Of a DNA stretch of 15,023 nucleotides, positions 7,479-14,800 are shown one piece after another. The first letter of the stretch is position 1, and each line of letters begins with the position of its first letter. Source of the stretch: CAYJAQ01 sp964368275 (lineage in GTDB: Bacteria > Bacillota_I > Bacilli_A > ML615J-28 > CAG-313); NCBI GenBank assembly GCA_964368275.1, contig CAYJAQ010000037.1, forward strand, positions 1 to 15,023, read 5' to 3'. The position numbers were made by a program, and so were the translations under genes. The notes below the pieces were generated by a model. It was not told where the DNA came from. It ran no database searches and saw only the letters and a program-made list of their open reading frames with translations.

Positions 7479-7924
7479 ATGCTTATCGCAATAATTGGTG
7501 AAAACTGCACTGGTAAAACGACGCAACACAGATTATAAATAAAAATGCGCGTTAAAATATCTACTGGTCAGGATTATCTAAGATTAGAAAAGAATTCTGG
7601 AGTTACCATAACTACATTTAAGAAGATTTATACATTAGCTCCAAAAGATGAGGACACCATTTATGATAATAGTGAACGTGAAGCACTGGCCTATTTACCA
7701 AGTGAATTCTTTATTATCTTAAAGACTAATGATCTTGTGACCATAAAAGAACGATTCAGAGTACGGATGCACGGAAACCAGTTGAAGAAATACTTGAGAA
7801 GAAACATGGCTTATTTGCCGATGTACCATGCAATTTGCGAATTGATGGTGATAGTTATCGCTTAACGGAAATCATTGACTTATTGAAAGTATTTTACGAT
7901 GCTATTGTATGTGAATCATCATAA
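7479..7924 (+). pseudogene. Decayed small P-loop kinase (NTPase) gene
   Basis: The ATG at 7479 opens with MLIAIIGENCTGKTT, a beta-strand and Walker A motif (GxxxxGKT), and then stops at TAA 7536-7538. The -1 frame across the stop (7526-7551) reads TQIINKNA; the original frame then resumes with VKISTGQDYLRL and continues through SEREALAYLP and TIKERFRVRMHGN. At about 7778 the frame shifts again: reading from 7778 gives PVEEILEKKHGLF and later IIDLLKVFYDAIVCESS, ending at TAA 7922-7924. From memory, intact small P-loop kinase-like proteins in Bacillota have the same order: GKST, TGKDYLRL, a SEKE region, LIKERF, then MHGNLPxPV and EKKHG. The third break probably removed about ten bases. The longest open fragment, 7545-7865, should not be annotated as a protein: its last 30 residues are out of frame. 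Substrate unknown; true decay is more likely than repeated sequencing error. Confidence 0.82.
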
Positions 7925-7952
7925 GAATAAAATTTTGAAAGAAGAGAAAAAT

Positions 7953-8834
7953 ATGCGTAAATTGATTTCATTATTAATAATCATCTTAACGATGACCCTT
8001 TTAACATCATGTGGTAACGAAGAAGTGTATGATAATACTTTCTATTCTGCTGATCATTTGTTTGAGATGTCATTAACTGATTTAAAAGCTATTCCTTTTA
8101 AGAATGCAAAACTACAAGGTAATTATTTGTATGGTAATATTGAGCAAGCTGAATATGATGAGTATGTAGAATACTTATATAATTATCTAAATAATCAAAC
8201 CAATCTTTATGTAGGCAGTAGAATTGACTACTATCAACAACTTCATGGGGTTTTAGGAACAACTGATTACATAAAAGAGGTTAAGGACTTACGCGATTAT
8301 CGCTTCGCTAGTTACTATCCCAATGGCTATAAGTTCTTTTACATTGACAAAAATGAGAACCACGTTGCTGGTGATTACATAAATAAAGCTATTGAGTTAA
8401 TAAAGTATGAAAATAGTCATCATGATAGCGAGCTTGATTACAATTATAACTTCTATATGTCAGTAGGCGAAATAGCAGGCATTTCTCGTTACTATCTGTT
8501 GGATGAATTCTATGATACTGAGTATGTTGATATAACAAATGATAACTTTTCCGAGTACTTAGAAGTTTTTTTGAATTACTACGGGGGAGATCATTTATCT
8601 ATTAGCGTAGGTAAAGAAAAAGTAAGCTACCCAATTTGTTATTTAGACATGACTATTACTTATTACATAGGTGAAAATGAATATAGTGAACACCTAATAA
8701 CGGGAGATAGTTATCTTGACAATGCCCTATATATCGAAGTTGATAAGAATAATTTTTCGATTACTGATGCTAGGATTTCTGCGGTCGATGTTCATGAAGC
8801 GTATATTTTGCTAGAAAAACATAAAAAAGTTTAA
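7953..8834 (+). CDS. Putative lipoprotein, tyrosine-rich, unknown function
   Basis: A 293-residue protein starting at the ATG at 7953. An in-frame ATG at 7899 would add 18 polar residues ahead of the signal peptide and overlaps the tail of the broken kinase gene, so it is rejected. The N-terminus is a lipoprotein signal: MRKL, a hydrophobic core, then the lipobox LTSC with the lipidated cysteine at residue 20. The mature part would be anchored to the outer face of the membrane. It has no transmembrane segment and no domain I recognise. It is acidic and very tyrosine-rich: 38 of 293 residues by hand count, often as YY pairs or in EY/DY contexts. The ribosome binding site (AGAAGAG) is weak. The following membrane-protein gene starts 11 bases after the stop, so the two probably form a unit. 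No function is proposed. Confidence 0.82.
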   Translation: MRKLISLLIIILTMTLLTSCGNEEVYDNTFYSADHLFEMSLTDLKAIPFKNAKLQGNYLYGNIEQAEYDEYVEYLYNYLNNQTNLYVGSRIDYYQQLHGVLGTTDYIKEVKDLRDYRFASYYPNGYKFFYIDKNENHVAGDYINKAIELIKYENSHHDSELDYNYNFYMSVGEIAGISRYYLLDEFYDTEYVDITNDNFSEYLEVFLNYYGGDHLSISVGKEKVSYPICYLDMTITYYIGENEYSEHLITGDSYLDNALYIEVDKNNFSITDARISAVDVHEAYILLEKHKKV

Positions 8835-8845
8835 GGAGAATGTGT

Positions 8846-9367
8846 ATGAAAATGTTAAAACAAAAATATCAGCACTATCAAACTGCTAAGAAGACTTTAT
8901 TGATTATTTCAATGGCCTTATTTGGCTTTACCTTTCTTATAACAATGCTTGTTATAATTTTGCAAGAACAGTTTATAGCATCGACACCTGTATCTTCGTA
9001 CGTACAACAATTTGTTTTCCCTTGGTCTACAGTATTTGCTTTAGTAATATTTCTTGGTATTTATCTGCTATTCGCGATAAAACTAATAAAAAAACCAAAT
9101 GATGACCACCGATTTGCTTTGGAAATAGTTGCTATTTGTGTAATATTTTTCTTTGATGTGGTAGTACTAAGCATTGTTGGTGTATGCGAAGTAAAGATGG
9201 TTCATAATAACTTTGATACTTCATACATAAAGAACTATATTCATGTCAAAAACTTAATGACTTATACAATGCGATTATTGCCACTGGCGTTAATTACTTT
9301 TTATGTTAGTACAACTATTAGTTTGACGCTTTCAGCTGTAATACCAGAAGAAATAATTCAAGAATAA
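8846..9367 (+). CDS. Four-helix membrane protein of unknown function
   Basis: A 173-residue integral membrane protein. The ATG at 8846 is chosen because AAGGAG (8833-8838) lies at the right distance; the in-frame ATG at 8840 is only one base from that site. Four hydrophobic segments are seen at about residues 17-41, 56-80, 90-114 and 138-161. They are separated by short loops such as KLIKKPNDDHR between the second and third. There is no catalytic motif, no ATP-binding partner and no family I can name. It follows the tyrosine-rich lipoprotein by 11 bases and precedes a terminator, so the two are probably co-transcribed and may act together at the membrane. That pairing is an inference from spacing only. 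Confidence 0.82.
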   Translation: MKMLKQKYQHYQTAKKTLLIISMALFGFTFLITMLVIILQEQFIASTPVSSYVQQFVFPWSTVFALVIFLGIYLLFAIKLIKKPNDDHRFALEIVAICVIFFFDVVVLSIVGVCEVKMVHNNFDTSYIKNYIHVKNLMTYTMRLLPLALITFYVSTTISLTLSAVIPEEIIQE

Positions 9368-9376
9368 ACAAAAAAG

Positions 9377-9405
9377 GAGAATGTGCTTAGACGCATTTTC
9401 TTTTT
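9377..9405 (+). terminator. Terminator after the lipoprotein/membrane protein pair
   Basis: GAGAATGTG (9377-9385) pairs with CGCATTTTC (9392-9400) with two G-U pairs and a six-base loop, followed by TTTTT. An A-run on the 5' side lets the stem extend into the T-run. Confidence 0.75.
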
Positions 9406-9461
9406 ATTTGGTATATCTTTGATAAAACAATCAATAATAATTAAAAAAGGAGTGAAAAAAT

Positions 9462-10127
9462 ATGTTTACACATGACAAAAAATTATTGATTGATGTTAAG
9501 GTAGAGCGGGCAAATCCACAGTACGCGGCATTATTACAAGAACAACTTGGGGGTGCTAACGGTGAATTAAAAGCAGCTATGCAGTATATGTCACAAAGTT
9601 TTCGCATTAAAGATAAAGATATCAAAGACTTATTCATGGATATTGCGGCAGAAGAACTTTCGCACATGGAGATTGTTGGTACACTAATTAACTTGCTTAA
9701 TGGTCATACTGCTGACTATCAAACAACTAATGTTGGTGAAATAGAGACACATGTTCTACTAGGTTTAAATCCGGGTTTAATTAATGCATCTGGTTACTCA
9801 TGGACTGCTGATTATGTTACCGTAACTGGTGATCTCTGTGCGGATTTACTTTCAAACATTGCCTCTGAACAACGGGCTAAAGTTGTTTATCAGAATCTAT
9901 ATCGTCAAATTGAAGATAAATATGTGCGTGAAGCAATCGACTTTTTATTAAATCGCGAAGAAGCACATAATGCAATGTTTAGAGAAGCCTTTAACAAGGT
10001 TAGCAAGACGGGTTCCAATATGAGCTTTGGCGTAACAGCTGATTCTAAGTTATATTTTGATTTATCAAACACTACACCCAATCCCGCATTTAAGGATACA
10101 ACAGTAAAAGCGCCCGCCTTTAAATAG
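9462..10127 (+). CDS. Manganese catalase family protein (CotJC-like, ferritin fold)
   Basis: A 221-residue four-helix-bundle protein of the manganese catalase / CotJC family, expected to dismutate hydrogen peroxide at a dimanganese site in the cytoplasm. The five expected ligands are present with family spacing: E35 (GANGEL), E65 and H68 (AEELSH), E136 (IASEQRA) and H169 (NREEAH). These align with E35, E66, H69, E148 and H181 of the Lactobacillus plantarum enzyme as I recall it. At 221 residues it is shorter than classic Mn catalases (about 265) and somewhat longer than CotJC coat proteins. The tail from about residue 185 contains NPAFK and APAFK, a near-repeat at the extreme C-terminus. Neither cotJA nor cotJB is adjacent and the gene stands alone between terminators, which favours a free enzyme over a spore-coat protein. 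AAGGAGTG precedes the ATG; no convincing promoter was found in the short upstream gap. Confidence 0.9.
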   Translation: MFTHDKKLLIDVKVERANPQYAALLQEQLGGANGELKAAMQYMSQSFRIKDKDIKDLFMDIAAEELSHMEIVGTLINLLNGHTADYQTTNVGEIETHVLLGLNPGLINASGYSWTADYVTVTGDLCADLLSNIASEQRAKVVYQNLYRQIEDKYVREAIDFLLNREEAHNAMFREAFNKVSKTGSNMSFGVTADSKLYFDLSNTTPNPAFKDTTVKAPAFK

Positions 10128-10131
10128 TTTA

Positions 10132-10166
10132 ATGAGCCATTTCTTTTTGAAATGGCTCATAATTTT
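10132..10166 (+). terminator. Terminator after the manganese catalase gene
   Basis: ATGAGCCATTTC (10132-10143) pairs perfectly over 12 bases with GAAATGGCTCAT (10149-10160) around a five-T loop. The downstream T-run is short and delayed (10163-10166). The stem is the longest perfect hairpin seen in the window. Confidence 0.8.
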
Positions 10167-10186
10167 CAACCTTTTTATTTAGAATT

Positions 10187-10215
10187 TTGCTATTTTCAAT
10201 TAATTGTGTTATAAT
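10187..10215 (+). promoter_or_regulatory. Extended -10 promoter of the Pr6Pr gene
   Basis: TTGCTA (10187-10192), a 17-base spacer and TGtTATAAT with the -10 hexamer at 10210-10215. Confidence 0.75.
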
Positions 10216-10249
10216 TATCTAAAATACAATCATAAGAAAGGGCAAAATT

Positions 10250-10933
10250 ATGAAACAATATATCTTGGAAAATCGCATATTCGCATTAATCTGGCGCTTA
10301 CTAATTGTTGTGGCTGGCATATTTGGTTTAGTCCCTATGCTTTCTTCAGCAAAGTCGGCCCAAATTCTTTGCTATTTCACAATGCAATCGAACATATTTG
10401 TGGTTGCTTTATTTGGACTATTAGCGTTTCTTACCCTTAAGCAAATTATTAAGGATGGAAAACATGGTGAAATCTGCCATATTCCTACCTGGCTACAACT
10501 TGCAATTATTTATTTCATCCAAATAACTTTCATAGTTTATGCTACAATGCTTTCTAATACGATCTTTTCAATGGCATCAGCTATGGCATTTGCTAATATA
10601 TTGTTGCATTATATTGTACCTATTATGGCACTTGTTGACTGGCTTTTATTTATGCCTCATGGGACAGTTAAGATTAAACACGCAGCATGCTGGTTGACGT
10701 ATCCAGCGTGTTATGTAGTATTTGCTTTCATAAGAGCACCACTTGGTAAACCCTTTGGTGATGGTTCGCGCTATCCTTACTTTTTCATGGATTATGATAA
10801 ATTAGGTTTAAATATTATTTGGGTATGCGCCATTTTCTTCTTAGGTTTCTTCCTATTAGGTGGCCTTTTGGTGGTTATCGATAAAGCTATTTATAAAAAA
10901 CTTAATAAACAAAACCAGCTAGTAAGTGAATAA
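10250..10933 (+). CDS. Pr6Pr-family membrane protein
   Basis: A 227-residue integral membrane protein with about six transmembrane helices. It matches the Pr6Pr family (related to the FAR-17a/AIG1 hydrolase-like proteins) by its ordered motifs: FTMQSN (43-48) at the start of the second helix, LLHYIVPIMALVDWLLF (118-134), LTYPACYVVFAFIR (149-162), and YPYFFMD (175-181) before the last helix. The single histidine in LLHYIVP is well placed to be catalytic by analogy with AIG1-type intramembrane hydrolases, but no activity is established for the bacterial family as far as I know. AAAGGG precedes the ATG. It has its own promoter and no clear terminator before the XRE operon, so read-through is possible. 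Family call is confident; function is unknown. Confidence 0.85.
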   Translation: MKQYILENRIFALIWRLLIVVAGIFGLVPMLSSAKSAQILCYFTMQSNIFVVALFGLLAFLTLKQIIKDGKHGEICHIPTWLQLAIIYFIQITFIVYATMLSNTIFSMASAMAFANILLHYIVPIMALVDWLLFMPHGTVKIKHAACWLTYPACYVVFAFIRAPLGKPFGDGSRYPYFFMDYDKLGLNIIWVCAIFFLGFFLLGGLLVVIDKAIYKKLNKQNQLVSE

Positions 10934-10959
10934 TAGCGATAATTATATGACAATTCGCT

Positions 10960-10997
10960 TTGACAACTAGAATAGGTGACAATGTCAACTATAGTTG
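10960..10997 (+). promoter_or_regulatory. Operator-like cluster of inverted repeats before the XRE gene
   Basis: Three overlapping symmetries are packed into 38 bases. The first is the perfect palindrome CAACTATAGTTG (10986-10997). The second is TGAC-AAT-GTCA (10977-10987). The third is an outer TTGAC (10960-10964) facing GTCAA (10984-10988). They sit directly upstream of the predicted -35 of the XRE operon, where such a regulator would be expected to bind its own promoter. Binding is inferred. Confidence 0.5.
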
Positions 10998-10998
10998 G

Positions 10999-11027
10999 TA
11001 GACTGTTTATTAAGATGGTGGTACAAT
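10999..11027 (+). promoter_or_regulatory. Likely promoter of the XRE operon
   Basis: TAGACT (10999-11004), a 17-base spacer and TGgTACAAT with the -10 hexamer at 11022-11027. The -35 is a four-of-six match. The predicted transcript would start just before the AAAGGAG site at 11034-11040, giving a very short leader. Confidence 0.5.
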
Positions 11028-11047
11028 GAAGCGAAAGGAGAAGCTTT

Positions 11048-11461
11048 ATGTCAATAGGTGAACGAATAGCTGAACTGCGAAAAAACAACAATCTATCACA
11101 AGAACAACTGGCCGAAAAAATCTATGTTTCTCGTCAAACTATCTCAAAATGGGAACAAAATCTGGCTACGCCCGATGTTGAAAACATAAAAATGCTAAGT
11201 AATTTTTTCCTAGTTTCTTCTGATTATTTGATAAATGGTAAAGAGAATTCTCAAAAGAAAAAATCCTTTACTGATGTTTTGATACTAATTTGTGGCATAG
11301 TTGTAATTGTTGCTTACATTATTATCTTGCTTGTTAATAAAGAAGAACTAACAACCCCATCCTCAATTATTGAAATTAATGCCTATGGCATTTTAGCAAT
11401 AGTAGGCGTGGCATTAATTGTTATTGCTGCTATATTGATAATAAAGCGTCGAAAGAAATGA
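11048..11461 (+). CDS. XRE-family regulator with C-terminal membrane segments
   Basis: A 137-residue protein. Residues 3-62 are a Cro/CI-type helix-turn-helix: IGERIAELRKNNNLSQEQLAEKIYVSRQTISKWEQNLATPDVENIKMLSNFF. A short charged linker (63-74) leads to two hydrophobic segments at about 76-96 and 112-132, and a basic end (KRRKK). It is therefore predicted to be a membrane-anchored DNA-binding protein that could couple an envelope signal to transcription. AAAGGAG lies at a suitable distance from the ATG. The stop codon TGA is embedded in ATGA, whose ATG starts the next gene, so translation is coupled. An operator-like palindrome cluster precedes it, suggesting autoregulation. The DNA-binding family is certain; the signal is unknown and is probably supplied by or through the small membrane partner. 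Confidence 0.93.
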   Translation: MSIGERIAELRKNNNLSQEQLAEKIYVSRQTISKWEQNLATPDVENIKMLSNFFLVSSDYLINGKENSQKKKSFTDVLILICGIVVIVAYIIILLVNKEELTTPSSIIEINAYGILAIVGVALIVIAAILIIKRRKK

Positions 11462-11691
11462 GTTTGCGAAAATTAAAAGTTTTAAAAGTCCTTTTTCTAG
11501 GATTAGCGATTAGCACAGTTTGTTTAGGAATTACCTTAAGTGTTCATCAAGTGGTTACATATGATTACACATCGGGTGTGCCCCTTTCTACAGCAATCCT
11601 GATATACTGGGTACTCCTCGCAATTCCCTTGCTTGTTTTTAGTGTATTGTTCATTTATTTTGCGAAACGATACCACAAAGAACTGAAATAA
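11458..11691 (+). CDS. Small two-helix membrane protein coupled to the XRE regulator
   Basis: A 77-residue protein with two hydrophobic segments at about residues 8-32 and 44-68 and basic ends (RKLKVLK and KRYHKELK). Its ATG overlaps the stop of the XRE gene by four bases (ATGA) and it has only a weak ribosome binding site of its own, so it probably relies on termination-reinitiation. I do not recognise a family. The tight overlap with a regulator that itself ends in two membrane helices suggests a direct membrane partner or a modulator of that regulator. A toxin-like or self-targeting role cannot be excluded but nothing in the sequence shows it. Confidence 0.75.
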   Translation: MSLRKLKVLKVLFLGLAISTVCLGITLSVHQVVTYDYTSGVPLSTAILIYWVLLAIPLLVFSVLFIYFAKRYHKELK

Positions 11692-11699
11692 AAAGAATT

Positions 11700-11722
11700 A
11701 GGTGATGAAAATCACCTTTTTT
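11700..11722 (+). terminator. Terminator of the XRE operon
   Basis: AGGTGAT (11700-11706), a GAAA tetraloop and ATCACCT (11711-11717), followed directly by a T-run to 11722. A compact, textbook rho-independent terminator. Confidence 0.88.
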
Positions 11723-11743
11723 ACGTGGTATTACCTTAATTTC

Positions 11744-11772
11744 TTGCAAAAAAGTTGTAAAGGTGTTATAAT
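11744..11772 (+). promoter_or_regulatory. Extended -10 promoter of the hybrid histidine kinase
   Basis: TTGCAA (11744-11749), a 17-base spacer and TGtTATAAT with the -10 hexamer at 11767-11772. Its layout closely resembles the Pr6Pr promoter. Confidence 0.75.
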
Positions 11773-11816
11773 GAAAAAAAGATAGTTTGCCAACATTGGT
11801 GAAGAAAAGGAGTTCT

Positions 11817-14800
11817 ATGCCTAAAATAAAGGACATAAAGACGGAAAACATTAATTTAATAACTCAATTGATTGATGATTCCGCATCTGCCATTTACGTA
11901 TGTGATTGTGAGACATATGAACTTTTATTCATTAATCAACGTGTACTACTAATGACTGGAAAAACGGCTGAGGCAGCAAAGGGAAAAACTTGTTATCAAT
12001 ACTTAAAGAATATTGACAAGCCATGTGAACCCTGCTATATGAAAAGTGCTACACGCGACAGCTATAATGAACGTGAATATTCTAGCCCTACAACCGGCAA
12101 GCATTATATGACCCGTGGTAAAATAATTGATTGGGGCAATCGACTTGCCCTAATCGAATACTTAACTGATGAAACAGACCGGGTAAATGAAAAAGAAGAA
12201 TTGCACAAAATGCTAGACGGGTTACCAGGTGGTGTAGGTATATACAATTATTATGGTAATGGACGTTTAGAAAAAGTATACTTAAATGACGGATACTATA
12301 AACTAATTGATAGTGTTCGGGAAGAACGCAATGAATTTGGTGGTTTCTCAGTATTAGATGCTATTTATCCTGCTGATTTAGCCAATATGCAAAAAGAATT
12401 AGAAAGTGCCATTGAGGACAATCGACAGGCAAACGCGGATATTAGAGTATTGACTGGCAAAGGTAAGTATAAATGGCTCAATATATCAGCGAATATCTGT
12501 GCCAAAAATGCTGAAAAATGCACCCTTTATGCATTCTATTCGGATATTGACCAATTAAAGAATACACAGTTACAGCTTTCGGCAAGTTATCGGGCGATGG
12601 AAATTGCTAGTAAAAATCGCGGTGTTTCATTTTGGTTATATAACCTTGACACTAAACAATTAAAACAAGAGTTTCAAAATGTTTCGCCATTAAACTATCC
12701 GATGATTATTGAGAATATGCCTGAGACAATGCTTGGTACTGGTGATATTTATCCAGAAGATGAACCTGAAGCAATTAGATTATACAATGATATATTAGCT
12801 GATGCTAAAGATAGCGAATGCACTATTCGCATGATGAACCACTATACCAAAAAATATGAATGGCAACATATGGTGTATACGCGTATTAATGATTCTATTT
12901 ATAATGCACGTGTTGCTATTGGCTTTTCTAGTAATGTTGATTATCAACAAGAAAACCAATTACGTTATGAACATGAGCTTCAACTAAGAAAAGAATTGAT
13001 GAAAGATGCTTTAACATACTATCAGTTGAATCTAACAACGGGAATTATTGAAGAATATCATTCCCAATTAAATGATACCTTGACACTGAGGAAGAATATC
13101 TCAATAAGTGATGATACCAGAAATGATATTTTGCGGAATGTTTATGAAGAAGATCGTGATATTCTTAAAAACAATCTTTTTTCATACAGTTTGCTTGAAC
13201 ACTTTAAAAATGGCAAAACCAATGTTACAGTTATTTATCGTAAACTCATTGAGGGTTTGGGAGTGCGCTGGATTAGAAGTGTTGCAAGCATTATGGAAAG
13301 ACCTAACTCCGGTGAATTACTTGCTTTTATTTATTCACAGAATATTGATACAGAATATAAAGACCGCTTAGCTATTGAAAGCATTATGGATGAAGAAATT
13401 GAATCACTAACCGTCATAAATGTCAAAACGGGTCTTGCTCACCTTGTTAAAGTAAGAGAAGATATTGAAGGATTAGCCGTTCATCACCCTTTTGACTTTG
13501 ATAAGCGGATGGATAGTATGCTTGAAAAAGAAATTAATCAATTAGATAAGGATCTATTTGAAGAATTCTTTAAAGTTGAAAAAATTGTTAAAAAGTTAGA
13601 AATGACTAATACTATTAAGGTCGCTTTCCGGTTAAAAGAAAAAGATCAACGAGTGATGCGTAAAAAATGTCGGGCCTTTTATCTTGATGATACTCATGAA
13701 GACATTATTATCATTAGTCGTGATATTACTGACCTCTATGAAGAAGAACAACGCCAAAAGAACATTCTCCAGCAGGCTGTTGACACTGCTAACGCGGCTA
13801 ACCATGCTAAGAGTGATTTCTTATCACGAATGAGCCATGATATGCGCACACCATTGACAGCAATTTTAGCCCTTTCAAGTGATGAACTAATTGTAGGAGC
13901 TAATGACAAAGTGAAAGATGATTATCTTGAAAAGATTCATTCGTCTGGTGAGTATTTGTTAGGCATTATTAACGATGTCCTTGATATGTCAAGAATTGAA
14001 AACAAAAGATTAACTCTGCAACTAGAGCCATATGAAGCTAGTGATTTCATTAATACGATTAATACCGTTATTGGTCAACAATGTTTCCTAAAGGGTATCA
14101 AATTTGAGTTTAAAAAGAATCAAATGAACACAAAATGGATATTAATCGACAGAGTGCGTTTCAATCAAATCTTCGTTAACTTATTGTCAAATGCGGTTAA
14201 GTTTACTCCAAAAGGTGGAAAAATAGAGTTCATCATTGAAACTATTTCTGCCCATGATAAGATTCGTCGAAAACGATATACCATTAGAGACAATGGCATT
14301 GGTATGAGCAAAGATTTCTTACCATATGCTTTTGATAGCTTTGCTCAAGAGAACCTATTAGGAAATGCAGCAAATAATCAAGGTACTGGACTGGGCTTAA
14401 CGATTGTTAAACAGCTTGTTGACTTAATGGGCGGAACCATAAAAGTCGAAAGTGAACTTGGTAAGGGGACAACCTTTACGGTTGAACTTGATATTGAGGA
14501 AACTGACGAACCAACTAGCAAAAAAACTGAAGATAATGATAATAGTATCTTTACAAACTTACACATCTTGCTTTGTGAGGATAACTTCTTAAACACCGAA
14601 ATTGTTGTTAATCTATTAAAGCGAAAAGGGTGCATTGTTGAGTGTGCTGCAAATGGCCAAATTGGGTTAGAGAAATTCAAAAATTCGGAAATTGGTACAT
14701 TTTCTGTCGTTTTAATGGACATTAGAATGCCAGTAATGAATGGGCTAGATGCTACTACAGCAATTAGAGCATTGGACCGTTCAGATGCTAAGAAGGTAGT

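Noticed and set aside
7545..7865. An open frame of 106 residues that could be annotated as a hypothetical protein
   Set aside because: Its N-terminal three quarters is the middle of a P-loop kinase family sequence and its last 30 residues are out of frame; it is a fragment of the pseudogene at 7479-7924.
7899..7952. An upstream ATG for the lipoprotein gene
   Set aside because: It would place 18 polar, charged residues before the signal peptide and overlaps the pseudogene tail; the ATG at 7953 starts a proper lipoprotein signal.
8840..8845. An upstream ATG for the four-helix membrane protein
   Set aside because: It lies only one base after the AAGGAG site; the ATG at 8846 has normal spacing.
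8835..9385. GGAGAATGTG occurring at 8835 and again at 9376
   Set aside because: One copy is a ribosome binding site and start region and the other is part of a terminator stem; flanks are unrelated, so this looks like chance.
11455..11465. Possible use of the Mycoplasma code (UGA as tryptophan)
   Set aside because: The XRE gene ends at TGA in an ATGA overlap with a sensible next gene, read-through would reach a TAA within a few codons, and tryptophans are encoded by TGG.
11787..11816. An in-frame TTG start for the hybrid kinase
   Set aside because: The strong AAAAGGAG site lies downstream of it and serves the ATG at 11817.
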